In this document: positions 1-8,881 of the stretch, piece by piece | How the letters are laid out: the number at the start of each line of letters is the position of its first letter | Position numbering within the stretch: the first letter of the stretch is position 1 | Source: Streptomyces sp. TLI_235 | GTDB lineage: Bacteria > Actinomycetota > Actinomycetes > Streptomycetales > Streptomycetaceae | Assembly: GCA_002300355.1 (NCBI GenBank) | Contig: NSGV01000001.1 | Span: 1,860,001 to 1,924,000 of the forward strand | Direction of reading: 5' to 3' | DNA length: 64,000 nucleotides | Made by a program: the position numbers and the translations under genes | The notes under the pieces: model-generated | What the model saw: only the letters and a program-made list of their open reading frames with translations | The model's database searches: none | What the model was told of the DNA's origin: nothing

Positions 1-756
1 GTGGCCGTGGCGGGCGTCCCAGGCACCGGAGGCGAGGTCGCCGCGGAGGTGGCCGGTGTACTGCTCGGCGAGTTCGGGGGAGACGAAGCTCCAGGCCGAA
101 CAGGCCTGGCGGGCCGCCGGGTCGAGCAGCAGTTCGGGGCGGCCGTAGTAGGCCTCGTTGAAGCCGTCGGTGCAGTCCACGGGGATGGGGACGTTGATCA
201 CCCGGGCCCGGCCGCCGAGGGTCTCGACGATGTCGGCGACGGCCGGGTAGCGCCTGGCCTCGGTGTCCAGGACGAGCGGCGCGTACTCGTACAGCCAGAA
301 GTCCCGCACCAGGTCGGGGTCGCAGGTGAGGACCGCGACCGGCCCCCGGGTGACCCGCCGCATCTCCCGCAGGCCGGCCTTCAGGTCGCTCCACTGGTGC
401 ACGCTGAAGGTGGTCATCGCCGCGTCGAAGGCGCCGTCCGGGAATGGCAGGTGCTCGGCGACCGCGTCGACCGCCGGCGGCAGGTGGGCCGACCGCTGGG
501 CGCGCATCGAGGCGGACGGCTCGACCGGGGTCACCTCGAACGCCGAGGACTCGTACGAGCCGCTGCCGGCACCGACGTTGAGCACGGTCCGCGCGCCGGC
601 GAGGGCCTCGTCGATCAGGGCCGCGATCCGCGGTTCGGGCCTGCGGTGGGCGGAGTAGCCGGCGCCGATGGTGCCGTAGTCCGCGTCGCCGGCGCTGCCG
701 TCCGCGGTGCGCTCCGACTGCTGCGGCTGCTGTTCCTGCTCTGCCTGTTCTGGCAT
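1..756 (-). CDS. Class I SAM-dependent methyltransferase (3' end outside window)
   Basis: The reading frame starts at an ATG at 756 and is still open at base 1, so about 252 residues are seen and the C-terminus is missing. After a Gln/Glu-rich N-terminal tail of about 20 residues comes the motif VLNVGAGSGSYE (near residues 55-65), a methyltransferase motif I that binds S-adenosylmethionine. It is followed by VAEHLPFPDGAFDAAMTTFS, which fits motifs II-III of the Methyltransf_11 (UbiE-like) group. The substrate cannot be told. It sits just downstream of the MerR-peroxiredoxin gene on the same strand, 57 bases away, so the two may be cotranscribed and the enzyme may belong to the same response. 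I am sure of the fold and unsure of the role. Confidence 0.85.
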   Translation of the reverse strand, partial: MPEQAEQEQQPQQSERTADGSAGDADYGTIGAGYSAHRRPEPRIAALIDEALAGARTVLNVGAGSGSYESSAFEVTPVEPSASMRAQRSAHLPPAVDAVAEHLPFPDGAFDAAMTTFSVHQWSDLKAGLREMRRVTRGPVAVLTCDPDLVRDFWLYEYAPLVLDTEARRYPAVADIVETLGGRARVINVPIPVDCTDGFNEAYYGRPELLLDPAARQACSAWSFVSPELAEQYTGHLRGDLASGAWDARHGH

Positions 757-812
757 GGAGTGGAGTGGCCTTTCGGTCCGGGCGGGCCCGGCGGTGGGGC
801 CCGCACGTGGGG

Positions 813-1745
813 TCAGGGAGTGGTCGCGAGCCAGCGCAGCACCTCTTCGGCATGCCGGCCGGGCTCGGGGACGGGGTGGAAGACGTGCTCGACGACGCCG
901 TCCCGGACGACCAGGGTCAACCGCTGGTGCAGGGTGGACCATCCGGCGGGGGTGAAGGTCGGCAGACCGAGCGCCGAGGCCAGTTCGAGCCCCGGGTCGG
1001 AGAGCATCGCGAAGGGCAGCCGCAGCCGTTCGACCACCTCGCGCTGGTAGCCGGTGTCCTGGCTGGAGAGGCCGAACACCCGGGCGGCGCCGGCCGCGAC
1101 GAGCTCCTGGTGGTGGTCGCGGAAGCCGCAGGCCTCGGCGGTGCAACCGCGGGCGCCGGGGATGCTCTCCCAGCCCGCGGGCAGGTCGACGTCGGGGCGG
1201 CCGGTCAGCGGGTACAGGTAGACCACCGACCGACCGGGGCCGAGCGCGCCGAGGCCGACGGCCGTGCCGTCGGTGCACGCCAGCGAGAGCCGCGGCAACC
1301 GCAGCCCTTGCAGGTGCTCGGCCGTCCCCGCGTCCTCCGGGAGGCCCGCCGGGCCGAGGGCCGCCGGCGCATCCTGGTGCCGCAGCGTGCTGTTCCGGTA
1401 CGCGGCCTCCCGCAGGCGGCCCACCAACTCGGTCCGCCGGGAGACGAGTTCGTCGATCTGCAGGGTCAGCCGGTCGATCGCGGACTTGTACGCGGCCAGC
1501 GAGGACGGGCAGTCGTCGGAGGCCTCGGCGCCGGCGGCGAGGCAGTCCAGGAAGGGGCGGCTGCGGTCGGCGGCGATCCCCAGCTCCCGCAGCGCCCGGA
1601 CCTCGCGGATGGCCCGCACGTCCGCCTCGTCGAAGCTGCGGTAGCCGTTGGCCGCACGGCCGGGGCTGATCAGCCCCAGTGCCTCGTACCGCCGGACGGC
1701 CTTCGCACTGACACCCGCCCGCCGGGCCGCCTCACCGATCCGCAT
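813..1745 (-). CDS. MerR-type regulator fused to a peroxiredoxin domain
   Basis: A protein of about 310 residues. Residues 1-70 are a MerR winged helix (MRIGEAARRAGVSAKAVRRYE, then GLISPGRAANGYRSF) followed by a coiled-coil dimer helix (DRLTLQIDELVSRRTELVGRL). Residues about 140-310 form an AhpC/TSA-like domain with GCTAEACGFRD, the CxxxxC peroxidatic/resolving pattern of PrxQ/BCP peroxiredoxins (Cys at about 201 and 206). The start at 1745 is chosen because GGAGG lies 8 bases upstream; an ATG at 1772 has no such site. Classic MerR proteins carry a short effector-binding tail, so an enzyme-like thiol domain there is unusual. It suggests a sensor that is oxidised by peroxide, or a peroxidase controlling its own synthesis. 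A MerR-type promoter lies directly upstream. Confidence 0.85.
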   Translation of the reverse strand: MRIGEAARRAGVSAKAVRRYEALGLISPGRAANGYRSFDEADVRAIREVRALRELGIAADRSRPFLDCLAAGAEASDDCPSSLAAYKSAIDRLTLQIDELVSRRTELVGRLREAAYRNSTLRHQDAPAALGPAGLPEDAGTAEHLQGLRLPRLSLACTDGTAVGLGALGPGRSVVYLYPLTGRPDVDLPAGWESIPGARGCTAEACGFRDHHQELVAAGAARVFGLSSQDTGYQREVVERLRLPFAMLSDPGLELASALGLPTFTPAGWSTLHQRLTLVVRDGVVEHVFHPVPEPGRHAEEVLRWLATTP

Positions 1746-1778
1746 CCGCCCACCTCCGCGCCGTCGTTCCACCGAGGA

Positions 1779-1809
1779 CGCTAAACCCTGCCCCCAGGGG
1801 CAAGGTCAA
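1779..1809 (-). promoter_or_regulatory. MerR-type promoter with palindromic operator in a long spacer
   Basis: On the minus strand, TTGACC (1809-1804) and a weak -10, TTAGCG (1784-1779), are 19 bases apart. The spacer holds the near-perfect palindrome CCTTGCCCC-TGG-GGGCAGGG. A dyad inside an over-long 19-20 bp spacer is the hallmark of MerR-family promoters, which the regulator untwists when activated. Transcription would begin near 1772, about 27 bases before the ATG at 1745, so the operator most likely serves autoregulation of the fusion gene. Confidence 0.7.
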
Positions 1810-1892
1810 CCGTGCGGGGTCGGCCCTCGTCCTCGAAGAAGTCCACGAAGACGTCCCCCACGACCTCGTCGGCGACCTGGGCGAACGGTCGG

Positions 1893-2474
1893 TCAGCGCA
1901 CCCAGGCCGTGAGCGGCTCGGTGTCGAGCACGAGACCCACCGGGTCGGGGATCGCCACCTCGCGGCCGAACGGCACGGTGAGCGTTCGCTCGTACCGGAC
2001 GCCGTCGGGGTCGCTGTGGACGGTGACCTCGCAGCTGTCCCGGTCGATCAGCAGGTAGACGGGGATGCCGCTCTCGGCGTAGGCGCGCGGCTTCTCGACC
2101 CGGTCGCGCCGGTCCGTGTCCGAGTCGTAGGAGGTGACCTCCACGACCATCAGCACCTGCTCGGCGCCGGCCCACTCCCCCTGGCCGACGAAGGCGTCGG
2201 CGGGCGCGAGCGTGCCGTCCGGCCGCGCGTGGCCGGCGCGGTACGACTGCACCTTCAGGCCCTGGTCGTGCAGCCAGAGGTCGGGGCGCGTCTGGATGCA
2301 GATCCGCATCAGCCACTGGATGATGCGGCCGTGGTCGCCGTCGGGCACGGGTTTGACTCCGAGCTTTCCGTTGATGAACTCGAGCCGCAGCCCCTCGGCC
2401 GACCTGGCCGCCAGGCGGGCGACCTCCTCGAACTCCTCGGGCAGCATGTGAGGACGGTCGGACAGCGCGGTCAT
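1893..2474 (-). CDS. Uma2 family (DUF820) nuclease-fold protein
   Basis: About 193 residues. The pattern LRLEFINGKL, then the core GTLAPADAFVG, LMVVEVTSYDSDTDRRDRVEKPRAYAESGIPVYLLID, is typical of the Uma2/DUF820 family, which has a PD-(D/E)xK restriction-endonuclease-like fold. VVEVTS gives the acidic residue of the core, but the usual Lys of the (D/E)xK motif is not obvious. These proteins are abundant in streptomycetes and cyanobacteria and have no settled function. The ATG at 2474 is preceded by AGGACACCTC. No partner gene is apparent: the MFS gene upstream on the same strand ends 117 bases away. Confidence 0.85.
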   Translation of the reverse strand: MTALSDRPHMLPEEFEEVARLAARSAEGLRLEFINGKLGVKPVPDGDHGRIIQWLMRICIQTRPDLWLHDQGLKVQSYRAGHARPDGTLAPADAFVGQGEWAGAEQVLMVVEVTSYDSDTDRRDRVEKPRAYAESGIPVYLLIDRDSCEVTVHSDPDGVRYERTLTVPFGREVAIPDPVGLVLDTEPLTAWVR

Positions 2475-2591
2475 GAGGTGTCCTCCTTCGCCCCGATGCC
2501 CCCGCCCGGAGTCCGGCAGCGGGTGCTGATGCCTTCCCGTCCGACAATAGCGGCCTGCCGGGTCGGTGCGGCCCACCACGGGGACGGTGTC

Positions 2592-3875
2592 TCAGGCCCG
2601 GGGGCCGTGGCGGTGCACGAGGGCGGCGCCGAGGGCGGTGGCGGTGGCGAGGACGGGCCACAGGAGGTGGGGGCCCACGGCGAGGAGGGCGGTGAGGGCG
2701 GCGGGGGCGGCGGCGCGGCCGAGGCCGCTGGAGATCTCCCAGCGGGCGAGGGCGCGGCCGAGGCGGGCGGGCGGCGCGGCGGCGACCACCAGGGCGGTGC
2801 CGGTACCGGTGTAGAGGATCTCGCCGGCCGTGTACAGGACGGCGACGGCGGCGACCGCGGCGGCGCCGGCCGTCCCGCCGAGCGTGCCGGCGGCCCAGAA
2901 GCCGAGGTAGGAGAGGGCGAGCACCAGGCCGGAGGCGGCCAGCACGGACCGCCGGGAGCGGCGGGAGATCCACAGCACCACGGCGAGCTGGGTGGTGATG
3001 ACCAGCACGGTGTTGCCGACGAAGATGCCCGAGGACCAGGCGGGCGCGACGTGCAGGGTGGTCACCAGCAGGGCGGGCAGGGCGACTTCGAGCACGTCGA
3101 AGCAGAAGGCGTACGGCAGGTTGGCGAGGCCCAGCAGGCCGGTTCCGGTCCCCCGCCCCGCCACCTCCTCATCGGCCCCGGCGACCTCGGCCGCGGCGAC
3201 CGGCCGCGGGGCGGGCGCCACCGCCGGGACGGTGAGCCGCAGCGACCACACGAGGGCGGCCGCGAGCAGGCAGGCGAGCGCGGTGATCAGGGCGAGGGTC
3301 CGGAGGGCACCGGTGCCGCCCGCGGTGGCGGCGGTGGCGGCCAGGGCGCCGACGCCGAGGCCGGCGTTGCGTACGGAGCGTCCGGCGGCGAGGGCGGCGT
3401 CCCGGACCCGGCCCTCGGTGAGTGCGGCGACCACGGCCGCGTGCGCGGTCGGCCAGGACTGGCTGCCGACGCCGAGCAGGACGGCCGCCGCGGTGTACCC
3501 GGCGGTGCCCCCGGCCGTCAGCAGCACCGCCACACCGGCGGCGCGGACGAGCAGGGTCGCGGCCACCGGCAGGCTCCGCGCGCCGCGGTCGATCCAGCGC
3601 CCGGTCAGCGGCACGGCGCCGAGACCGGCCAGCATGCCGGCGGAGAGGGCGAGGCCGGCGGCGCCGACGCCGAGTCCGAGCACCCCGACGCCGTACAGCA
3701 GCAGGAAGGGGCGGAGCAGTCCGGCGCCGAGGGCGTCGACGAGGACGGCGAGGGCGTAGCGCCGGCCGGCGGCGATGCTCAGCAGCCGGGCGGCGCCGGG
3801 GAGTTCGGGGCTTTCGGCGGCGGCCGGCGCGGTGCCGGGGGCAGCGGCGGGGGCTGGACGGTGGAGGACTTTCAT
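2592..3875 (-). CDS. MFS transporter
   Basis: About 427 residues, extremely Ala/Leu/Val-rich, with some 12 hydrophobic segments and an MFS-like pattern between segments 2 and 3 (GAVPLTGRWIDRGARSLPVA). The fold fits drug/metabolite exporters, but the substrate is unknown. An ATG at 3875 and another at 3884 are both possible. The gene is divergent from the ArsR-type regulator that begins about 100 bases away, the usual layout for an efflux pump and its regulator. Confidence 0.85.
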   Translation of the reverse strand: MKVLHRPAPAAAPGTAPAAAESPELPGAARLLSIAAGRRYALAVLVDALGAGLLRPFLLLYGVGVLGLGVGAAGLALSAGMLAGLGAVPLTGRWIDRGARSLPVAATLLVRAAGVAVLLTAGGTAGYTAAAVLLGVGSQSWPTAHAAVVAALTEGRVRDAALAAGRSVRNAGLGVGALAATAATAGGTGALRTLALITALACLLAAALVWSLRLTVPAVAPAPRPVAAAEVAGADEEVAGRGTGTGLLGLANLPYAFCFDVLEVALPALLVTTLHVAPAWSSGIFVGNTVLVITTQLAVVLWISRRSRRSVLAASGLVLALSYLGFWAAGTLGGTAGAAAVAAVAVLYTAGEILYTGTGTALVVAAAPPARLGRALARWEISSGLGRAAAPAALTALLAVGPHLLWPVLATATALGAALVHRHGPRA

Positions 3876-3976
3876 GGCGGCCACGCTGCGCCGCCCTGCG
3901 GGGCGGTGGCACGTGGATTGATGGTCCCCGTCAACCGTCGGCGGTCGGGCCCGGGCCGGGTGGCAGGATCGCCGCC

Positions 3977-5077
3977 ATGAGTCTGACCATCGACGTCACC
4001 GGTCTGCCGCCCGAGCGTTTGCTGTTCGCGCCGTCCCCGCTGGCGGAGCTGAACGCGATGCTGCACGCCCTCGCGGAGCCGGCGCACCACCCGGAGTTGC
4101 AGGGCTGGGCGGCGGCCACCACCGCCGCCCTGCCGCCGGGGCTGGCGGACCGGCTGCTGGAGGCGGACTTCCTGTGGCGGTCGTCGCGGGCGGACTTCCT
4201 CTTCCCGGCGCGGCCGGCGGCCACCCTCGCCGAGGAGCTGGACGCGGTGGACCGACTGGAGGACGAGCAGTACACGGCGGCGGCGCTCGTCACCACCTGC
4301 GGCTCGTCCCGGTTGTCGTACCGGCCGGCGGGTTCGCCGCTGACCGAGCCGGTGGCGGCCGAGCGGGCCCGGGAGCTGGCGCTGGCCCGCGGGCCGCGGC
4401 AGGCGGCGTTCGCCGACCGGCTGCTCACCGACCCGCCGGCCGTCCGGGCGCTGGTGCGCCGGATGTTGGAGGACTGCGAGCGGGCGTTCTTCGCGGACGC
4501 CTGGCGCCGGGTGCTGCCCGCGCTGGCCGCGGACGCCCGGCAGAAGGCCGACCTGCTGGCGCGGCGCGGCGTGGCCGAGACGCTGGCCGCGGTCTCCCCG
4601 GCCGTCGCGCTGGACGAGACCGACCCGGTGCGGCGGCGGATCGTGATCGACAAGCTGCAGGACAACGCGACCAGCGCGGTCGCGGCGGGCGGGGTGACGT
4701 TCATCCCGAGCGCCTTCGGGCGGCCGCACCTGCCGGTGGTGTACGCGGCGGACTGGCGGCCGGTGGTGCAGTACCCCGTCGCCGAGCCGGGCCTCACCGA
4801 CCCGGTCTCGCTGGCGGTCGTCCAGCGACGGCTGGAGGCGCTGGCCCATCCCGTCCGGCTGCGCCTCGCCCGCACCATCTCCCGCGGCCCGCACACCACC
4901 GGCGAGCTGGCGGAGGCGTGGCAGCTCACCGCACCGGAGGTCTCCCGTCATCTCGCGGTGCTGCGGAAGGCGGGCCTGCTCACCACCCGCCGCCGCGGCC
5001 GCTACGTGCTGTACGAGCTCGACCTCGCCACCAGCGCCCGGCTCGGCGGCGACCTGCTGGAGGCGGTGCTCCGCTGA
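3977..5077 (+). CDS. ArsR-family regulator with N-terminal DUF5937-like domain
   Basis: 366 residues. The C-terminal 90 residues are a winged helix of ArsR type: RRLEALAHPVRLRLARTISR, then TTGELAEAWQLTAPEVSRHLAVLRKAGLLTTRRRGRYVLYELD. The first 270 residues match the actinobacterial DUF5937 layout (LAELNAMLHALAEPAHHPEL near the start). No metal-binding cysteine pair is present in the helix-turn-helix, so a metal sensor is unlikely. The ATG at 3977 is the first good start. Divergent from the MFS gene, which it probably controls. Confidence 0.85.
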   Translation: MSLTIDVTGLPPERLLFAPSPLAELNAMLHALAEPAHHPELQGWAAATTAALPPGLADRLLEADFLWRSSRADFLFPARPAATLAEELDAVDRLEDEQYTAAALVTTCGSSRLSYRPAGSPLTEPVAAERARELALARGPRQAAFADRLLTDPPAVRALVRRMLEDCERAFFADAWRRVLPALAADARQKADLLARRGVAETLAAVSPAVALDETDPVRRRIVIDKLQDNATSAVAAGGVTFIPSAFGRPHLPVVYAADWRPVVQYPVAEPGLTDPVSLAVVQRRLEALAHPVRLRLARTISRGPHTTGELAEAWQLTAPEVSRHLAVLRKAGLLTTRRRGRYVLYELDLATSARLGGDLLEAVLR

Positions 5078-5092
5078 CCGTGCGACGACCGT

Positions 5093-5106
5093 ACACCGAT
5101 CGGTTT
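5093..5106. promoter_or_regulatory. TetR-type operator ACCGATCGGT upstream of the TetR gene
   Basis: The palindrome ACCGATCGGT (5095-5104), extended by TTT on one side, lies 33 bases before the TetR start codon. The same core, as the full palindrome AAACCGATCGGTTT, occurs twice at 8882-8920 before the SDR gene, which makes autoregulation and control of that gene likely. Confidence 0.65.
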
Positions 5107-5138
5107 CCCCGACGGCCGTCGGGCGGTAGCCTCGCGGT

Positions 5139-5726
5139 ATGGACACCCAGCACACCACGGGCGCCCCGGCGAAGCCCTCCCCGCGCGACCGGCTGCTCGA
5201 CGCCGCCACCGAGCTGTTCTACCGGGAGGGCGTGAACACCGGGATCGACGCGCTGTGCAAGGCGGCCGGGGTGTCCAAGCGGTCCATGTACCAGCTGTTC
5301 GACAGCAAGGACGAGGTGCTGGCGGCCGGCCTGGAGCGGCGCGCCCCCGCGTACGCGGCGCAGCTGCTGCCCGCCGCGGACGACGCGCGGCCGCCGCGGG
5401 CCCGGGTGCTGCACGTCTTCGAGCGGCTGGAGGAGGCGTCCCGGGCGGACGGCTACCGCGGCTGCCCGTATCTGGCGGCCCAGGTCGAACTGAAGGATCC
5501 GGAGCACCCGGCGAGCGTGGTCGCGGGCCGGGTCAAGCAGGCGCTGACCGACTTCTTCCGGGGCGAGGCGGAGCTCGGCGGGGCCGCCGACCCGGCGCTG
5601 CTGGCCCGGCAGTTGACGCTGGTCTTCGACGGGGCGAGCGCCCGGGCGGGGTCGGGCGGGGAGTCGCTGGCCGGGCTGGCCGTGCCGACGGCCGCGGCGC
5701 TGCTGGACGCCGCGGGGGTGCGCTGA
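5139..5726 (+). CDS. TetR/AcrR family transcriptional regulator
   Basis: 195 residues. The N-terminal helix-turn-helix reads RLLDAATELFYREGVNTGIDALCKAAGVSKRSMYQLFDSKDEV (residues 17-60), classic for TetR. The C-terminal ligand domain carries GYRGCPYLAAQVELKDPEHPA, as in regulators of SDR or efflux genes. The start ATG at 5139 is close to the operator palindrome at 5095. The identical palindrome upstream of the SDR oxidoreductase at 8161-8862 suggests that gene is its target, although four genes lie between them. Confidence 0.9.
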   Translation: MDTQHTTGAPAKPSPRDRLLDAATELFYREGVNTGIDALCKAAGVSKRSMYQLFDSKDEVLAAGLERRAPAYAAQLLPAADDARPPRARVLHVFERLEEASRADGYRGCPYLAAQVELKDPEHPASVVAGRVKQALTDFFRGEAELGGAADPALLARQLTLVFDGASARAGSGGESLAGLAVPTAAALLDAAGVR

Positions 5727-5809
5727 CGCCGGTCGGGCCGGAACCGTTCCACCTGAAGTGACTCGCGGGTAACATGCCCTGCACGGTGTGGCACCCAAGG
5801 GAGTCGAGC

Positions 5810-6697
5810 ATGCGCGGCACAGACGGAAACCCGGCCGGGACGAGCTTCTTCGCCTCGGTGGACGAAGTGGCGACACGCCTCGCCGAGGTCGGCTACCTCG
5901 CCTCGACCGCCGTCGCCACCACCGTCTTCCTCGCCGACCGGCTCGGCAAGCCGCTGCTGGTCGAGGGCCCCGCGGGCGTCGGCAAGACCGAACTCGCCAA
6001 GGCCGTCGCCCGGGTCGGCGCCGCCCGGCTGATCCGGCTCCAGTGCTACGAGGGCATCGACGAGGCCCGCGCGCTCTACGAGTGGAACCACGCCAAGCAG
6101 CTGCTCCGGATCACCGCCGGCCGCGACGAGAGCTGGGACGAGGCCCGCACCGACGTCTTCGGCGAGGAATTCCTGCTCAGCCGGCCGCTGCTCACCGCGA
6201 TCCGCGGCGAGGAGCCGACCGTGCTGCTGATCGACGAGACCGACAAGGCCGACGTCGAGATGGAGGGCCTGCTGCTGGAGGTGCTCAGCGACTTCCAGAT
6301 CACCGTGCCCGAACTCGGCACCATCCGGGCGGACCGCCGGCCATTCGTACTGCTCACCTCCAACGCCGGCCGGGAACTCTCCGAGGCACTGCGCCGCCGC
6401 TGCCTCTTCCTCCATCTGGACTTCCCCGACGCCGAGTTGGAGCAGCGGATCGTCCGCCTCAAGGTGCCGGGCCTGGACGCGGTGCTCGCCGAGTCGCTCG
6501 TCCGGGTGGTCGGCGCGCTGCGCGGCATGGAACTACGGAAGTCACCGTCCGTCGCCGAGACGATCGACTGGGCTCGGACCCTGCTCGCCCTCGGCGCCGA
6601 GACGCTCGACGAGGCGGTGCTCCGGGACACCCTCGGGGTGGTGCTCAAGCACCAGGACGACCTGCTCAAGGCCGCCGCGAAGCTGGCACCGGCGTGA
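5810..6697 (+). CDS. MoxR-type AAA+ ATPase
   Basis: About 295 residues. Walker A GPAGVGKTE is near residue 53 and Walker B VLLIDETDKAD near 138, with the sensor segment FVLLTSNAGRELSEALRRRC after it. This is the MoxR/CbbQ arrangement. The ATG at 5810 is preferred over one at 5774 because GGGAG precedes it. Its stop overlaps the GTG of the next gene, a VWA protein, by four bases. MoxR-VWA pairs act together to remodel or metallate a client enzyme complex. In CO dehydrogenase gene sets the equivalents are CoxD and CoxE, but no such client is nearby here. Confidence 0.92.
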   Translation: MRGTDGNPAGTSFFASVDEVATRLAEVGYLASTAVATTVFLADRLGKPLLVEGPAGVGKTELAKAVARVGAARLIRLQCYEGIDEARALYEWNHAKQLLRITAGRDESWDEARTDVFGEEFLLSRPLLTAIRGEEPTVLLIDETDKADVEMEGLLLEVLSDFQITVPELGTIRADRRPFVLLTSNAGRELSEALRRRCLFLHLDFPDAELEQRIVRLKVPGLDAVLAESLVRVVGALRGMELRKSPSVAETIDWARTLLALGAETLDEAVLRDTLGVVLKHQDDLLKAAAKLAPA

Positions 6698-8142
6698 CGG
6701 GCCCCGGCCCCGCGACCGCCCCTGCGACCGGCCCGGACCCGGCGGGCATGTCCGACCTGGCGGCCCGGCTCGCTGGCCTCGTCCAGGCGCTGCGCGGCCA
6801 CGGCCTGCGGATCGGGCCGGGCGAGACCGCGGACGCGGCGGCCGCCCTGGAGGTGCTCGGGCTCGCCGACCGGGAGCGCGTCCGCGCGGGACTGGCCGCG
6901 GTACTGCTGCGCGCCGACGGCCAGCGGGCGGTGTTCGACGCCGTCTTCGACCTCTTCTTCCCGCTCGGCGTCGGCACCCCGCACGGCGCCGCCGCGGCCG
7001 CCGACCCCGCGGACCCGGCCGAGCAGGCCGCGCTCCTCGCCGACCTGCGGGACCGGCTCGCCGAGGCGCTGGCCGCCGGCGACACCGCCGCCGGGGCCCG
7101 GCTCGCGGGCGAGGCCGTCGAGGCACTCGGCCGCTACGGCACCTCCCCCGGCACGGACGGCTGGTCCGCGTACCAGACCCTCGGCCGCCTCCAGCCGGAG
7201 ACCCTGCTGGCCCGGGTGCTCGCCGCCCTGCGCGCCGGCGACGGCGGCCGGGGAGCCGACGACGACCTCGCCGACCGGCTGGCCGAGGACGAAGTCCGAC
7301 GCCGGATCCGGGAGTTCCGGGCACAGGTCGGCACCGAGGCCCGCCGCCGGGTCGCCGAACTGCGCGGCACCGAGCGGATCGCCGAACGCGCCGTCGCCCC
7401 CGCCCCGGACCGGGTCGACTTCCTCACCGCCGGCGCCGACCAGCTCGCCGAACTGCGGCGCACCGTACAACCGTTGGCCCGCAAGCTGGCCACCCGGCTG
7501 GCCGCGCGCCGCCGCCGGGCCGCCCACGGCCGGATCGACCTGCGGCGCACCCTGCGACGCTCGCTCTCCACCGGCGGGGTGCCGATGCGGCCGGCCTACC
7601 GGCAGCGCCGCCCGGCCCGGCCGGAGATCGTGCTGCTCTGCGACGTCTCCGGGTCCGTGGCGGGCTTCGCCGGCTTCACCATGCTGCTGGTCCGCGCGAT
7701 GCGCGACCAGTTCGGCCGGGTCCGGGTGTTCGCCTTCGTGAACCGCACCGACGAGGTGACCCGGCTGGTCGCCGCCGACGCCGACCCGGCCGGGCTGACC
7801 CGCCGCATCCTCACCGAGGCGGCGGTGGCCGGCTGGCACGGCAGCAGCGACTACGGCGCCGCCCTGGGCGAGTTCGCCGACCGCCACCTGGACGCGGTCG
7901 GCCCGCGCACCGCCGTCCTCGTCCTCGGCGACGCCCGCACCAACGGCTGGGACCCGAACCTCCCCGCCCTGCGCCGGATCGCCGACCGCGCCCGCCGGGT
8001 CATCTGGCTCAACCCCGAACAGGCCGCCCTCTGGGGCACCGGCGACTCCGCCGCCCTCGCCTACGCGGGCCTGGTCGAGATGCACCCGTGCCGCAACGCC
8101 CGCCGCCTCACCGAGCTGGTCTCCCGCCTGCTGCCGGTGTGA
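6694..8142 (+). CDS. CoxE-like VWA domain protein
   Basis: About 482 residues if translation starts at GTG 6694, which overlaps the stop of the ATPase gene (GTGA). An ATG at 6748 is the alternative. The C-terminal VWA domain has the MIDAS motif DVSGS at residue 317, followed by the later site GSSDYGAAL and VLVLGDARTNG. The N-terminal half is helical and Arg/Ala-rich, as in the CoxE family. It is expected to work as the metal-dependent adaptor of the MoxR-type ATPase just upstream. The client protein is unknown. Confidence 0.9.
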   Translation: MTGPGPATAPATGPDPAGMSDLAARLAGLVQALRGHGLRIGPGETADAAAALEVLGLADRERVRAGLAAVLLRADGQRAVFDAVFDLFFPLGVGTPHGAAAAADPADPAEQAALLADLRDRLAEALAAGDTAAGARLAGEAVEALGRYGTSPGTDGWSAYQTLGRLQPETLLARVLAALRAGDGGRGADDDLADRLAEDEVRRRIREFRAQVGTEARRRVAELRGTERIAERAVAPAPDRVDFLTAGADQLAELRRTVQPLARKLATRLAARRRRAAHGRIDLRRTLRRSLSTGGVPMRPAYRQRRPARPEIVLLCDVSGSVAGFAGFTMLLVRAMRDQFGRVRVFAFVNRTDEVTRLVAADADPAGLTRRILTEAAVAGWHGSSDYGAALGEFADRHLDAVGPRTAVLVLGDARTNGWDPNLPALRRIADRARRVIWLNPEQAALWGTGDSAALAYAGLVEMHPCRNARRLTELVSRLLPV

Positions 8143-8160
8143 CGTCGCCGCCCCGGGCCG

Positions 8161-8862
8161 TCAGGCGGCCAGTTGCGGGTAGAGGCCGGCGAGGTCGCCG
8201 GAGAGGGCGGCCTTGACGCGGCGGGAGAGGTCGTCGGCGAGCACCTCGTGGGCGTCGGACTCGATGCCGTCCAGGGCCTGGTCCGCCACGTCGGCCGGGT
8301 CCGCCTTGGGGCCGGCGACCGCGGTGGTCATGTCGGTGTCCACGTAACCGACGTGCAGGCCGGTCACGTTGATGCCCCGCGGCTGCAACTCCAGCCGCAG
8401 CGAGTTGGTCTGTGACCAGAGCGCGGCCTTGGAGGCGCTGTAGGAGCCGGCCAGGCCGATCCAGGACAGCACGGAGTGGACGTTGAGCAGGTGGCCGCCG
8501 CCGTTGCGCTCGATGACCGGCACGAAGGCGCGGGCGGTGAGCAGCGGGCCGTAGAAGTTGGTCTCGAACTCGCGGCGGACGTCCTCCACCGGGGAGTCCA
8601 GGAAGGAGGCGTTGACGGCCGCGCCGGCGTTGTTGATCAGCACGGTGATGTCCTGCGCGCGGGCCGCGGCGGCCGCCACCGACGCCGGGTCGGTGACCTC
8701 CAGCGCCACCGGGACGGCCTCGGGATGGGTGACCGTCCGCGGATCGCGCGCGGTCGCGTAGACCTTGCGGGCCCCGCGGTCGTACAGCGCGTCCACCAGC
8801 GCCCGGCCGATGCCGCGGCTGCCGCCGGTGACGAAGACGGTGGCGCCCTTGATCGCGGTCAT
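8161..8862 (-). CDS. SDR family oxidoreductase
   Basis: 233 residues. TGGSRGIG (residues 12-19) is the Rossmann glycine motif, NNAG the structural motif, and S...YSASK the catalytic set, so this is a complete classical short-chain dehydrogenase. The ATG at 8862 is preceded by GAGGGGAG. A longer frame to 8925 would run through the operator sequences and is not used. Two AAACCGATCGGTTT palindromes lie 20-58 bases upstream, which implies tight repression by the TetR regulator at 5139-5726. Substrate unknown. Confidence 0.92.
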   Translation of the reverse strand: MTAIKGATVFVTGGSRGIGRALVDALYDRGARKVYATARDPRTVTHPEAVPVALEVTDPASVAAAAARAQDITVLINNAGAAVNASFLDSPVEDVRREFETNFYGPLLTARAFVPVIERNGGGHLLNVHSVLSWIGLAGSYSASKAALWSQTNSLRLELQPRGINVTGLHVGYVDTDMTTAVAGPKADPADVADQALDGIESDAHEVLADDLSRRVKAALSGDLAGLYPQLAA

Positions 8863-8881
8863 GGGATTCTCCCCTCGGAGG

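Noticed and set aside
1..1050. A long plus-strand open frame at the left edge
   Set aside because: It mirrors the methyltransferase and MerR-peroxiredoxin genes on the other strand. Its composition is a GC artefact, while the minus-strand products carry clear motifs.
5810..8142. Calling the MoxR/VWA pair coxD/coxE of a CO dehydrogenase
   Set aside because: No coxMSL-type subunits are present in the window. MoxR/VWA pairs also serve other clients.
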